Positions 8,781 to 17,438 of a stretch of 64,000 nucleotides of DNA are shown here, one piece after another. The notes under the pieces are model-generated. The model saw only the letters and a program-made list of their open reading frames with translations, did no database searches and was not told the DNA's origin. Location: positions 1,265,001 through 1,329,000 of the forward strand of contig NZ_CP036281.1 in the NCBI RefSeq assembly GCF_007750395.1, written 5' to 3'. Each line of letters opens with the position of its first letter. Positions within the stretch are counted from its first letter, which is position 1. Source of the stretch: Polystyrenella longa. Its GTDB lineage: Bacteria; Planctomycetota; Planctomycetia; Planctomycetales; Planctomycetaceae. Position numbers and translations under genes: made by a program.

Positions 8781-10901
8781 ATGAAATTGAACGTCTTGTT
8801 GTCCGCAGTTTTTCTGATGTGTGGTGTAATTGTAGCACTGGCTGAGTCCGTTGACTATCCGGAATCGAAAATAATGAATCAGGTTGATAATTATCACGGC
8901 ACCGAAGTTGCCGATCCGTATCGTTGGTTAGAGGACGACGTCCGCGAGTCAGCGGTGGTCAAGCAGTGGGTCGAAAAGCAAAACGAGGTGACGTTCGATT
9001 ATCTCGAAAAATTGCCCATGCGCGAGGCATTCCAGAAGAAGCTGGAACAGCTCTGGAATTTTGAGCGATATTCAATTCCGTATAAAATAGGCGGACGGTA
9101 TTTCTACAGGCGGAATGATGGGCTACAGAATCAGTCGGTGTTGTACGTTCTCGACGAACTGGATGGGGAACCGCGGGTGTTACTCGATCCGAATCAGTTG
9201 TCGGAAGACGGAACGACGGCGCTCGCCCGGTATACAATCAGTGACGATGGAAAGTTGATGGCGTACGCACTGTCGGAGTCGGGGTCGGATTGGAACAAAT
9301 GGTATGTGATGGATATTGATACAGGCGAAAAACGCAGCGACGAGATTCAGTTTACGAAGTTCACCTCGGCGACCTGGACGAAGGACAATCAGGGATTCTT
9401 CTATTCCCGATTTCCGGAACCGAAAGATGACTTTCAGGATTTGAACAAGAATCAGAAGGTCTATTATCATCGCATCGGGACACCGCAGGCAGAGGACAAG
9501 CTGATCTACGAGCGTCCGGATGAACCCGATTGGGGTTTCGCGAATTCGATTAGTGATGATGGTCGTTACCTTATTCTTTCGGCATGGAAGGGGACCGACC
9601 CGAAGGCGCGTATCTTCTATAAGGATTTGACCGTCGATAATTCAGCCCCGGTGGCGTTGATCGATCATTTCGAGAACGAATACGGATTTCTGGGGAATGA
9701 TGGCGAACTGTTTTATTTTGTCACCGATAAAGACGCCCCGCGCCGCCGCGTGATTGCAATTGATCTTAACAAACCGGAACCAGAGAATTGGCGGGAGATC
9801 ATTCCGGAAGCCGAAGCGAAACTCGATGATGTTTCGCTGGTGAACAATCTGTTCGTGATCAACTACCTGGAAGATGTGAAGTCGCGTGTCCGTATTTTCA
9901 ATGTCGCGGGGAAGCATGTTCGCGACGTGGAACTAGCAGGGATTGGTACGGCCAGTGGCTTCAATGGCGAGCGAACGGATACTGAAACTTTCTATGCGTT
10001 TCAGAGCTTCATCCAACCACCTACGATTTATCGTTATAACTTGATCACGGGCGAGCAGGAAATCTTTCGCAAACCGGAAGTCGACTTCTCACCCGAGGAC
10101 CTGGAGGTCCAGCAGGTCTTTTACGAAAGCAAAGATGGCACCCCCATTCCGATGTTTCTCATCTCAAAAAAGGGGCTTCAGCAGAATTGCGAGAACGCCA
10201 CGATTCTGTATGGTTACGGTGGGTTTGGAATTTCATTAACACCCGGGTTCAGTGTTGGTTGGTTGAGCTGGGTGGAGATGGGAGGCGTGGTGGCCATCGC
10301 CAATCTGCGCGGTGGCGGCGAGTACGGTGAAGAGTGGCATCAAGCGGGAACAAAGCTGAATAAGCAGAACGTGTTTGATGACTTCATCTCTGCTGGGAAA
10401 TGGTTGATTGAAAATAATTACACGCAGCCAGCGAAATTGGGCATCACGGGTCGTAGCAACGGTGGGCTGCTTATCGGGGCCGTCCTTAACCAGGCTCCCG
10501 AGTTGTTTGGCGCTGCGGTTCCCGGAGTAGGCGTGATGGATATGCTCCGCTTCCATCAATTCACCGCGGGACGCTACTGGGTCGATGACTATGGTTCTGC
10601 CGAGAATCCAGAGGAGTTCGATGCACTCTATGCGTATTCCCCCTATCACAATATCAAAGAAGTTGAGTATCCCGCGACCTTGGTGATTACAGCCGATACT
10701 GACGACCGGGTGGTACCCGGTCACAGCTTCAAATACATCGCCCGCTTACAGGAGCAACAGCAGGGGGAGGCGCCAGTAATGATTCGTATCGAAACATCTG
10801 CCGGTCATGGAGCAGGGACACCGATTTCAAAAGTGATCGAAGAGAAAGCCGATACATGGGCGTTCTTTGCGAAGCACCTCGGATTGAAACAGTCCCCGTA
10901 G
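8781..10901 (+). CDS. Prolyl oligopeptidase family protein (S9A), exported
   Basis: This 706-residue serine peptidase has a signal peptide (residues 1-21, ending ALAES). A GGAGAG ribosome-binding site lies about 6 bases before ATG 8781. The N-terminal part (about 30-430) is the seven-bladed propeller that gates the active site, beginning with the family hallmark DPYRWLED. The alpha/beta-hydrolase domain follows with YGGFG, the nucleophile Ser559 in GRSNGG, Asp in DTDDRV (about residue 641) and His676 in AGHG. All triad positions are intact and the length is normal for the family. It should cleave proline-containing peptides in the periplasm or outside the cell, probably for nutrient peptides. 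It is transcribed alone. Confidence 0.93.
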   Translation: MKLNVLLSAVFLMCGVIVALAESVDYPESKIMNQVDNYHGTEVADPYRWLEDDVRESAVVKQWVEKQNEVTFDYLEKLPMREAFQKKLEQLWNFERYSIPYKIGGRYFYRRNDGLQNQSVLYVLDELDGEPRVLLDPNQLSEDGTTALARYTISDDGKLMAYALSESGSDWNKWYVMDIDTGEKRSDEIQFTKFTSATWTKDNQGFFYSRFPEPKDDFQDLNKNQKVYYHRIGTPQAEDKLIYERPDEPDWGFANSISDDGRYLILSAWKGTDPKARIFYKDLTVDNSAPVALIDHFENEYGFLGNDGELFYFVTDKDAPRRRVIAIDLNKPEPENWREIIPEAEAKLDDVSLVNNLFVINYLEDVKSRVRIFNVAGKHVRDVELAGIGTASGFNGERTDTETFYAFQSFIQPPTIYRYNLITGEQEIFRKPEVDFSPEDLEVQQVFYESKDGTPIPMFLISKKGLQQNCENATILYGYGGFGISLTPGFSVGWLSWVEMGGVVAIANLRGGGEYGEEWHQAGTKLNKQNVFDDFISAGKWLIENNYTQPAKLGITGRSNGGLLIGAVLNQAPELFGAAVPGVGVMDMLRFHQFTAGRYWVDDYGSAENPEEFDALYAYSPYHNIKEVEYPATLVITADTDDRVVPGHSFKYIARLQEQQQGEAPVMIRIETSAGHGAGTPISKVIEEKADTWAFFAKHLGLKQSP

Positions 10902-11071
10902 GTATTTGAGTGGGAATCGTTGCATCTTTGTGTTTTTGATTAATTCAGGCTTAGTGACAGGTGGGGAAGAAGATGCTGGTTGTCATGGCTTGGTCGCTCG
11001 GTGTAAGCTAAAGGACTGCATGAAAAACCTACCTGAAATCTCTCCATCCCACCTCAAAACTGGAGTCTCGA

Positions 11072-12061
11072 ATGACCCGTCCCGCCTTGTTGCTGGCCCT
11101 GATGTTGTCCTGCGTTGTCACTGTTCCGTCGATACTATTTGCGGGAGAAACTGATGAATCTTTTAGCATCGTTTTACTTCCAGACACACAGAACTATTCT
11201 GAAAAGTTCCCGGACACTTACACGCAGCAGACAGTCTGGATTCGCCAGAACAAAGAGACGGAAAACATCAAGTTCGTTATTCACCTTGGAGATGTCGTGC
11301 AAACGGCGGCGGTTGAGGAGCAATGGGTTAACGCTCATAAATCAATGAGGTTGCTCGATGGTATTCTTCCCTACAGTATGGTGCCGGGTAACCATGACCA
11401 GGTTAACGAAGGTGGTGGACCGACTCGTAACACGACTCTGTATAACAAATACTTCGGACCGGACCGCTTCGAACTGGAGTCCTGGTACGGTGGCAACTTT
11501 GAAGATAAGAATGATAACAATTATGTCTTCTTCGAAGCGGCTGGAATTAAGTTCATGGTGATTAGCCTGGAGTTCTGTCCTCGAAATGAAGTTCTTCGCT
11601 GGGCGGGCAATGTAGCCAAAAAGCATCCTGATCATCAGGTTATCATGGCAACTCACTCCTATCTGAGAAGTGATGGTCGCGACACGGGGAATGTGAAAAG
11701 TTACGGACTCTCCGGCAATACTGGTGAAGAACTATGGGAGAAATTTGTCAGCAAACACCCCAATGTCTTCATGGTTGTGTGCGGACATATCGGTGCCTCT
11801 TACAATCAAACCAGCACAAACGAAGCGGGTAAACCCGTTCACGAGATTCTCGTCGACTATCAGAATCTTGAAAATGGTGGCGATGGCTGGTTACGCGTTC
11901 TAGAATTCACACCGTCTGAAAACAAAGTGAGAGCAAAAACGTATTCACCGGTTGTGAATGATTTCAAAACAGAAGGGGCTCACCAGTACGAACTCGATTT
12001 CGAGATGACTCGTGCCCCTGTCGCCCCAGAAAAAGAGGCAGCTGCTCCTGCCATACCGTAA
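11072..12061 (+). CDS. Exported calcineurin-like metallophosphoesterase
   Basis: The protein has 329 residues with a signal peptide (1-25, ending LFAGE). The metal-binding motifs of the superfamily occur in order: DTQNY (about residue 37), HLGDVV (about 71), GNHD (about 106), ATHSY (about 195) and CGHIG (about 237). The first motif has Gln in place of the usual DxH histidine, a variant seen in several secreted planctomycete members. These enzymes hydrolyse phosphate mono- or diesters using two metal ions. The substrate cannot be deduced. GGAG lies upstream of ATG 11072. The gene precedes the glycoside-hydrolase-like gene on the same strand with a 127-bp gap. Confidence 0.85.
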   Translation: MTRPALLLALMLSCVVTVPSILFAGETDESFSIVLLPDTQNYSEKFPDTYTQQTVWIRQNKETENIKFVIHLGDVVQTAAVEEQWVNAHKSMRLLDGILPYSMVPGNHDQVNEGGGPTRNTTLYNKYFGPDRFELESWYGGNFEDKNDNNYVFFEAAGIKFMVISLEFCPRNEVLRWAGNVAKKHPDHQVIMATHSYLRSDGRDTGNVKSYGLSGNTGEELWEKFVSKHPNVFMVVCGHIGASYNQTSTNEAGKPVHEILVDYQNLENGGDGWLRVLEFTPSENKVRAKTYSPVVNDFKTEGAHQYELDFEMTRAPVAPEKEAAAPAIP

Positions 12062-12188
12062 GATCAAAGACGGCAACAGAGTCAGAACTATTCTGAAAAC
12101 CTGTTACCGTTTTGTATTTCGGCCCGAAGGAATTTCTATATTCCACTTCTGTCGGCTTTCAAGTGACTCTTGTAAGAAGAATTTGCGC

Positions 12189-14000
12189 ATGCATTCTCCA
12201 CTGAACATCATCTTCGTCTGTCTGATCGGATTGTTGACTGTTCCAGCAGGATTCTGTTGGGCTGAGGGGCAAGCAGAGCCTCAGGTAATTTATCTGAACG
12301 ACATGAGCCACTGTGAGCCACAATCCGCGATAAAATCGGCGGACTCTGCTGGAAACGGTGAAGCAAACCAATGGAGGTTGATCCCTTACCGAACAAAAGA
12401 AGTTACGGGAACGATGCTGGGAGCAGCCTCCTATGTGAATGCTCCCGAAGTGCGACTGCCGATAGATGTCGACGGATGGTATTCCGTCTATCTGGGAATC
12501 TGGAATCCACATTTGACTTATGATGGGAAGACCGTGGTGAAAGCACGGTTGTCGAATCGGGAAGTCTTTCAACAGTTTCATCCCGGCGCCAGCCCCGATA
12601 ATCAGGGGGCGACTTTTATCGAAGAGGTCCATTTCGGAAACGCCGATCTGAGCGAAGAATCGTATATTGCCTTTGGGAAGTCCAACGGCATGCAACCACG
12701 CAGCTCCTTTGTTGCGTACGTGAAACTAGTTCCGCTCACCACGAAGCAGGTGGAAAAAGAGATTGCTCGTCGAAATGATCCCCAGCAGAAAAACCTCGTG
12801 GCGACATTTGATGGCTCGTCGATTTATCATTTCAGTGATTGCACGGAGCAGTCCCATTTGCTGGAGTGGGTCGAGAAGCATAAAGATGCCTCGACAAAGA
12901 AAATTCTGTGGGCGGTTACCTATGGCGACAAAGTCGGCTTTCCGACTTCGAACCCGAACCTGACCTACCTGGGTGATGAAAAGTTGATGTCCAACAGCAG
13001 CCTGATTCCGGGGAACGACTATCAACGCGGTCATCTTCAGATGGAACAGTTCTTTCGTAAGTCAGAGGAAGAAGGAATTGTCCCTCAACAAAAACTGGCC
13101 GAACATACGCACTCCCTTGGAATGCAATTCGATCTGATGTTCCGCATCGGTTTTCTGGGAGGGCTCGGTTTATCCGAATTACACAAGGATAACTTTGTGT
13201 CGAAGCACCCTGAAGTTCGTCAGGTGACTCATGACGGACGTGTGTTGGAGAAAGGGAGTCTCGCCTTTCCGCTGATGCAGCAATTGATTCTGGAGCAGAT
13301 CGAAGAGAGTTGTCAGTTAATCGATACGGATGGGATCAATCTCTGTTTTGTGCGGGGACCGCATTTTCTGCTCTGGGAAGAGCCTGTGCGTAAAGCATTT
13401 GAAGAGAAATACGGAGAATCGAGTGACGGAATTGCTGAGAATGACCCGCGGATTAAGCAGGTGCGTGCGGACATCATGACCGGTTTCATGCAGCAGGTTC
13501 GGAATCGACTCGATGAACTGGGCGAAGAGCGCGGACGGCCTTTTACGTTGTCGGTCTGGGTCTGGCCACATGACCGGAACGTCTGGCTCGGTCGACATCC
13601 GCTGGATGAAGGGCTCGATGTGCAGGAATGGATTAAACAGGACCTTCTCGATAGTGTACTCTGCCAGGAAGGAATTGATCAAAATTATATCGACTTGGGC
13701 AAAGAGCACGGCTGTGAATTTACACTCTTCACTGGTTACCGTGATGAGAAAACGATGTCACCGACTTCCGTCTTGAAGGCAGAAGCAGAGGGAGTGGGAT
13801 CCTTTGTTTACTGGGACGTCGATGCCGTACAGAATGATCCTCGGACCTGGCGCTGGTTGCGAATGTTGGGAGTCAGTGATCGGTTGAAAGAGTTCCGAGA
13901 CGACAACACGCTCATGAAACGAAACCTCTTTCAGCTGATTGAGCTGAACGGTATCAGAGTGGATGCCGGTCTGGCCGATGCTGTCTATTCTGGCGGTTAA
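12189..14000 (+). CDS. Exported glycoside-hydrolase-like protein (probable GH10-like TIM barrel)
   Basis: ATG 12189 (603 residues) is preferred because a clear signal peptide follows (MHSPLNIIFVCLIGLL, ending CWAEG). The earlier in-frame ATG at 12012 overlaps the preceding gene and adds a non-signal leader. Residues 40-190 look like a beta-rich accessory domain. The central part has segments typical of sugar-hydrolase barrels, such as DTDGINLCFVRGPHF and FTLSVWVWPH, with acidic residues near strand ends. I could not identify the catalytic acid/base pair with certainty. The family resembles planctomycete proteins annotated as family 10 glycosylhydrolase-like. A role in polysaccharide breakdown is inference. 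Confidence 0.65.
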   Translation: MHSPLNIIFVCLIGLLTVPAGFCWAEGQAEPQVIYLNDMSHCEPQSAIKSADSAGNGEANQWRLIPYRTKEVTGTMLGAASYVNAPEVRLPIDVDGWYSVYLGIWNPHLTYDGKTVVKARLSNREVFQQFHPGASPDNQGATFIEEVHFGNADLSEESYIAFGKSNGMQPRSSFVAYVKLVPLTTKQVEKEIARRNDPQQKNLVATFDGSSIYHFSDCTEQSHLLEWVEKHKDASTKKILWAVTYGDKVGFPTSNPNLTYLGDEKLMSNSSLIPGNDYQRGHLQMEQFFRKSEEEGIVPQQKLAEHTHSLGMQFDLMFRIGFLGGLGLSELHKDNFVSKHPEVRQVTHDGRVLEKGSLAFPLMQQLILEQIEESCQLIDTDGINLCFVRGPHFLLWEEPVRKAFEEKYGESSDGIAENDPRIKQVRADIMTGFMQQVRNRLDELGEERGRPFTLSVWVWPHDRNVWLGRHPLDEGLDVQEWIKQDLLDSVLCQEGIDQNYIDLGKEHGCEFTLFTGYRDEKTMSPTSVLKAEAEGVGSFVYWDVDAVQNDPRTWRWLRMLGVSDRLKEFRDDNTLMKRNLFQLIELNGIRVDAGLADAVYSGG

Positions 14001-14008
14001 GTGGCGAA

Positions 14009-15673
14009 CTAATGCAGCTTGGCCTCGATTGGTTTTTCTGACGGTTCGAGTGCCCGGTTGAGATATTCCTGAACACGTTGTTGAATCGCTTTTTCCGGAA
14101 TGACATCTTGTGGAGTCGGTTTGAAATCCGTCTGGAGACGGACCAGTTCTTGTCGCACCATTTCGTTATCTTGAAACTTCCGAAGCGAGTCTCTCAATGA
14201 AACCGCCATGATCACTTCTGCAAAATTACAGGTAAGATCACAGAAGGCCGTTCGTTCAAGTCGCGTCGGAAGTTGTGCAATGAGTTGCTCGGCAGTCAGA
14301 TTCTGTTCTGCCGTTGTCCACTTATGTTGAAGCCTTTCGACCAGCTCCTGCTGTGCGGTAGTTAATTCTGCGGACTTGAAGGAGTCCAGAATCTCAGCAG
14401 GAAAGCCGACTTGTTGCTTTCCGAGAGTGCCCAGATTCGTTTCCCATTCGGGTTTGTCGGGACCGTTATAAAGTTGCATCAACCGCTCATGAGTTTCCAG
14501 CGGTGTAAGCTGATTCTCCACCGATGTCTCCGCTGAAACTGGCGGTTCTGGGAGCGAAAGTTCAGTGAGGTTGCCCCATTCGTTTTCCTTACGTGCGAGA
14601 AGTAGGACTGTACCTCCGCTGGTGGCGGCTGCAAGAATGTTTCCATCGTCAGAGAAATCGAGACTGGAAATATCGTTTTCGAAATTCTTGTGATAAACAA
14701 CTTTGTCTTCTTTCCAGTCGCGAATCGACAGCTCGCCGTTGCCAACACCGATTGCGAGGAGCTCTCCTTCCGGATGGAATTTCGCGGCAAAAACCCAGTC
14801 TTGAAACTTGTCGAATGTCTTGATAGTCGATGCTGTATCGACATCCCAGATGCGGACCGTCTGATCGTAACTGGCAGAGGCAAGCAGAGGTGATTCTCCC
14901 TCGACGGTAGGCGAGAAGTCCACGGACAGGACATCGGCGGTATGCCCTTCCAGGACGCTTGTCGGCTCCAGCGTGTTTGCGTTCCATAATCGAATGGTCT
15001 TATCGCGACTGGCTGAGGCGATTAAGTCACCCGCGGGATCGACGGCGATAGCAGTAACTTGTTTGGTATGACCCGGTAGAACTTTCGATGTTTTCTTCGT
15101 CAGGTCCCACATCCGTAGTTCAGTGTCATCGCTGCCGGTGACGAGCCGATTGCTGTCGAGTGGAAAATACCGAATGCCATGCAGGTCGTCGGTGTGACCG
15201 GCCAGCTGTGTTGAGAAGGAGAAATCAGGAAGCGACTGAATGAAAGCGAGGTTGTCTCCTCCCGCCGTGGCGATTTGTGTGCTGTCGGGGCTGAAGTGAA
15301 TATCAAAGGTCCAGTTCTCATGTCGCTTCTGGTTTGCAATTAACTTCTGAGTGGCGAGGTCCCAGAGAAACAGTCGGCCTTCCCCGTTCCCGGCGGCGAG
15401 ATATTTTCCATCCGGGCTGATATCAACTGTTTTGATCGCCTTGGCGGGAATCGGTTTATGTCTCAGTGAGGTCGCGACTGGATCCAGAAGCGGAGTCGGT
15501 TCGGAGGGAGAACCTTCATTTGAAGGAGTCACCTTGTCGGACGTCTCCTTGTCCGATGTCTTCTTGGCGGAGAGAGGCGGGTCGGGAGACTCTGCTTCTA
15601 CGGTGCAGCCGAACAGGCCTAAACAGATTAGCAGTAAAAGCGAGTTGAGAGAAAATCGTAAGATCAGGCTCAT
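14009..15673 (-). CDS. WD40-repeat lipoprotein
   Basis: This 554-residue protein has a lipoprotein signal ending in the lipobox LFGC (Cys23). A Ser/Thr/Pro/Lys-rich linker follows, then WD40 repeats from about residue 70 to 360. Repeat endings such as LFLWDL, LRMWDL, IRLWNA and VRIWDV, and GH dipeptides in AGHTDD, PGHTKQ and EGHTAD, are visible, enough for a seven-bladed propeller. The C-terminal 180 residues are Gln/Glu-rich and helical with no recognised domain. It follows the DUF1501 gene by 117 bp on the same strand, so it probably belongs to the same transcription unit. It likely acts as a scaffold at the periplasmic face. Confidence 0.88.
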   Translation of the reverse strand: MSLILRFSLNSLLLLICLGLFGCTVEAESPDPPLSAKKTSDKETSDKVTPSNEGSPSEPTPLLDPVATSLRHKPIPAKAIKTVDISPDGKYLAAGNGEGRLFLWDLATQKLIANQKRHENWTFDIHFSPDSTQIATAGGDNLAFIQSLPDFSFSTQLAGHTDDLHGIRYFPLDSNRLVTGSDDTELRMWDLTKKTSKVLPGHTKQVTAIAVDPAGDLIASASRDKTIRLWNANTLEPTSVLEGHTADVLSVDFSPTVEGESPLLASASYDQTVRIWDVDTASTIKTFDKFQDWVFAAKFHPEGELLAIGVGNGELSIRDWKEDKVVYHKNFENDISSLDFSDDGNILAAATSGGTVLLLARKENEWGNLTELSLPEPPVSAETSVENQLTPLETHERLMQLYNGPDKPEWETNLGTLGKQQVGFPAEILDSFKSAELTTAQQELVERLQHKWTTAEQNLTAEQLIAQLPTRLERTAFCDLTCNFAEVIMAVSLRDSLRKFQDNEMVRQELVRLQTDFKPTPQDVIPEKAIQQRVQEYLNRALEPSEKPIEAKLH

Positions 15674-15790
15674 CGAGACGTTTCTTTCGTTATAGAGGGA
15701 GGGTTTCTCTTACGATGCCATAAACTCGCGAATAGTTCCGATGAAATGCAAAATAGTGGAATCCTCTGGAAGTCTCCCTCTCGAAATGGC

Positions 15791-17251
15791 TTAGGCAATG
15801 ATCCCCTGAATCACTTTGCCTTGAACGTCGGTCAGGCTTTCTTCGCGGCCTTGATGGAAGTAAGTCAGCAATTCATGGTCGAGGCCCATCAGGTGCAGGA
15901 TGGTGGCATGGATGTCGGAGATGTGGGCTTTGTCGACGATTGCTTCGAATCCGAATTCGTCAGTTTCGCCATAGGTGATGCCCCCCTTCACGCCGCCCCC
16001 CGCCATCCACATGCTGAATCCGTACGGGTTATGGTTGCGGCCTTCCGCACCTTTCCCTTCACTGAACGGCATTCGTCCAAACTCACCACCCCAGACGACG
16101 AGAGTCTCTTCCAGCATGCCTCGTTGCTCTAGATCACTGAGCAGAGCGGCGATAGGTTGATCGACTTCGGCCGCGTGTTGACCGTGGTTCTTCTCGATAG
16201 AGTTGTGCGCGTCCCAGGTGTCATCGAGATGCCCGCCACCGGAATAGAGTTGCACGAACCGAACGCCCCGTTCGACCAGTCGACGAGCGACGAGGCAGTT
16301 GCGACCGAATTCATCCGTAGGCTGCTGACCGACCCCATACGCGGCTTGGGTTTGATCGGATTCCTGAGACAAGTCGACGGCCTCCGGAGCAGCAGACTGC
16401 ATGCGGTAAGCGAGTTCATACGAATTGATGCGCGTCTGTAAATCGCTTCCTCCCGGACGGCTGGCCAGATGCTCGGCGTTGAGCTTCTCCAGCATTTCCA
16501 GTTGGGAAATCTGAGCTTGTGGGGTGATATGTGCGGGGCCTTGCAGGTTCAAAATCGGGTTCCCCGCTGGTCGGAAAAGAGTCCCTTGATAGGTGCCTGA
16601 CATAAATCCGCTGGACCAGTTGGGAAGTCCACTGATGGGGCCGCCTCGCTTATCGAGCAGGACGACGTAACCGGGCAGGTTCTCGTTTTCAGTCCCCAAA
16701 CCATAGACGGACCAACTACCGAGGGAAGGGCGACCGATGAAGGTTTTGCCCGTGTTCATCGCCACAAGAGCAGAGCCATGAGCGTGAGAGTCGGTATGGC
16801 AAGAACGAATGACGGCCAGCTTGTCGGCCTGTTTACGAACTTCCGGGAAGTAGTCCGAGATGAGAATACCACTTTCTCCACCGGGACGGAAGGGGCGAAA
16901 ATTAGGCGTCAGAAAACCGACTTTGCGCCCGCCGGAGTTAATGAATTCCTTACTTTCAGGGAGGGGCTGTCCGGCGAACTTTTCGAGCACCGGTTTGTAG
17001 TCGAAGGTATCGACTTGACTCGGGGCACCGTTCATCATCAGAAAGATGACGTTCTTAGCTTTGCCCGGGTAGTGGCCTTCCTTATCCGCCAGTGGACTGA
17101 GATTTTCGGGGGAATCGGCGAAGGCGTGTTTTGCAAAAAAACCGGACTGGGCGAGTAACGCAGTCAGTGCGGTACCAGCGAAGCCGCCTCCCATCTCCCA
17201 CAGCCATTCGCGGCGATCGAGTCCACAGGGATAATATTGCTTCTGTTTCAT
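15791..17251 (-). CDS. DUF1501 family protein, Tat-exported
   Basis: The protein has 486 residues. The N-terminus carries a twin-arginine-like signal (LDRREWLWEMGGGFAG) and a hydrophobic core. The body has the DUF1501 pattern of alkaline-phosphatase/sulfatase-like fold: FLMMNGAPSQVDTFD near residue 70, RSCHTDSHAHGSA near 150, VVWGGEFGRMPFS near 385, and GRNHNPYGFSMWMAGGGVKGG after it. It lies 187 bp downstream of a cytochrome/DUF1549/DUF1553 gene, the usual pairing in Planctomycetota. Such pairs are often found near sulfatases and glycan-degrading enzymes. The actual reaction is unknown. Confidence 0.9.
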   Translation of the reverse strand: MKQKQYYPCGLDRREWLWEMGGGFAGTALTALLAQSGFFAKHAFADSPENLSPLADKEGHYPGKAKNVIFLMMNGAPSQVDTFDYKPVLEKFAGQPLPESKEFINSGGRKVGFLTPNFRPFRPGGESGILISDYFPEVRKQADKLAVIRSCHTDSHAHGSALVAMNTGKTFIGRPSLGSWSVYGLGTENENLPGYVVLLDKRGGPISGLPNWSSGFMSGTYQGTLFRPAGNPILNLQGPAHITPQAQISQLEMLEKLNAEHLASRPGGSDLQTRINSYELAYRMQSAAPEAVDLSQESDQTQAAYGVGQQPTDEFGRNCLVARRLVERGVRFVQLYSGGGHLDDTWDAHNSIEKNHGQHAAEVDQPIAALLSDLEQRGMLEETLVVWGGEFGRMPFSEGKGAEGRNHNPYGFSMWMAGGGVKGGITYGETDEFGFEAIVDKAHISDIHATILHLMGLDHELLTYFHQGREESLTDVQGKVIQGIIA

Positions 17252-17438
17252 AATGTAATCCCAGTAGGGAGTCGTTTATTTAAAGGGTGGTCCAGACAAT
17301 CGCGTTAGTGTTGTCTGGATGCCAAAGGCACACTAAGGAGTGAACAACAGGAGAGACTGGAATCGCTCCCTCAGCCATCTCCAATGTGAAACCATTCATT
17401 ACTTTGTGTCTCTTTGAAACCCAGAAAACTCTTCGGTA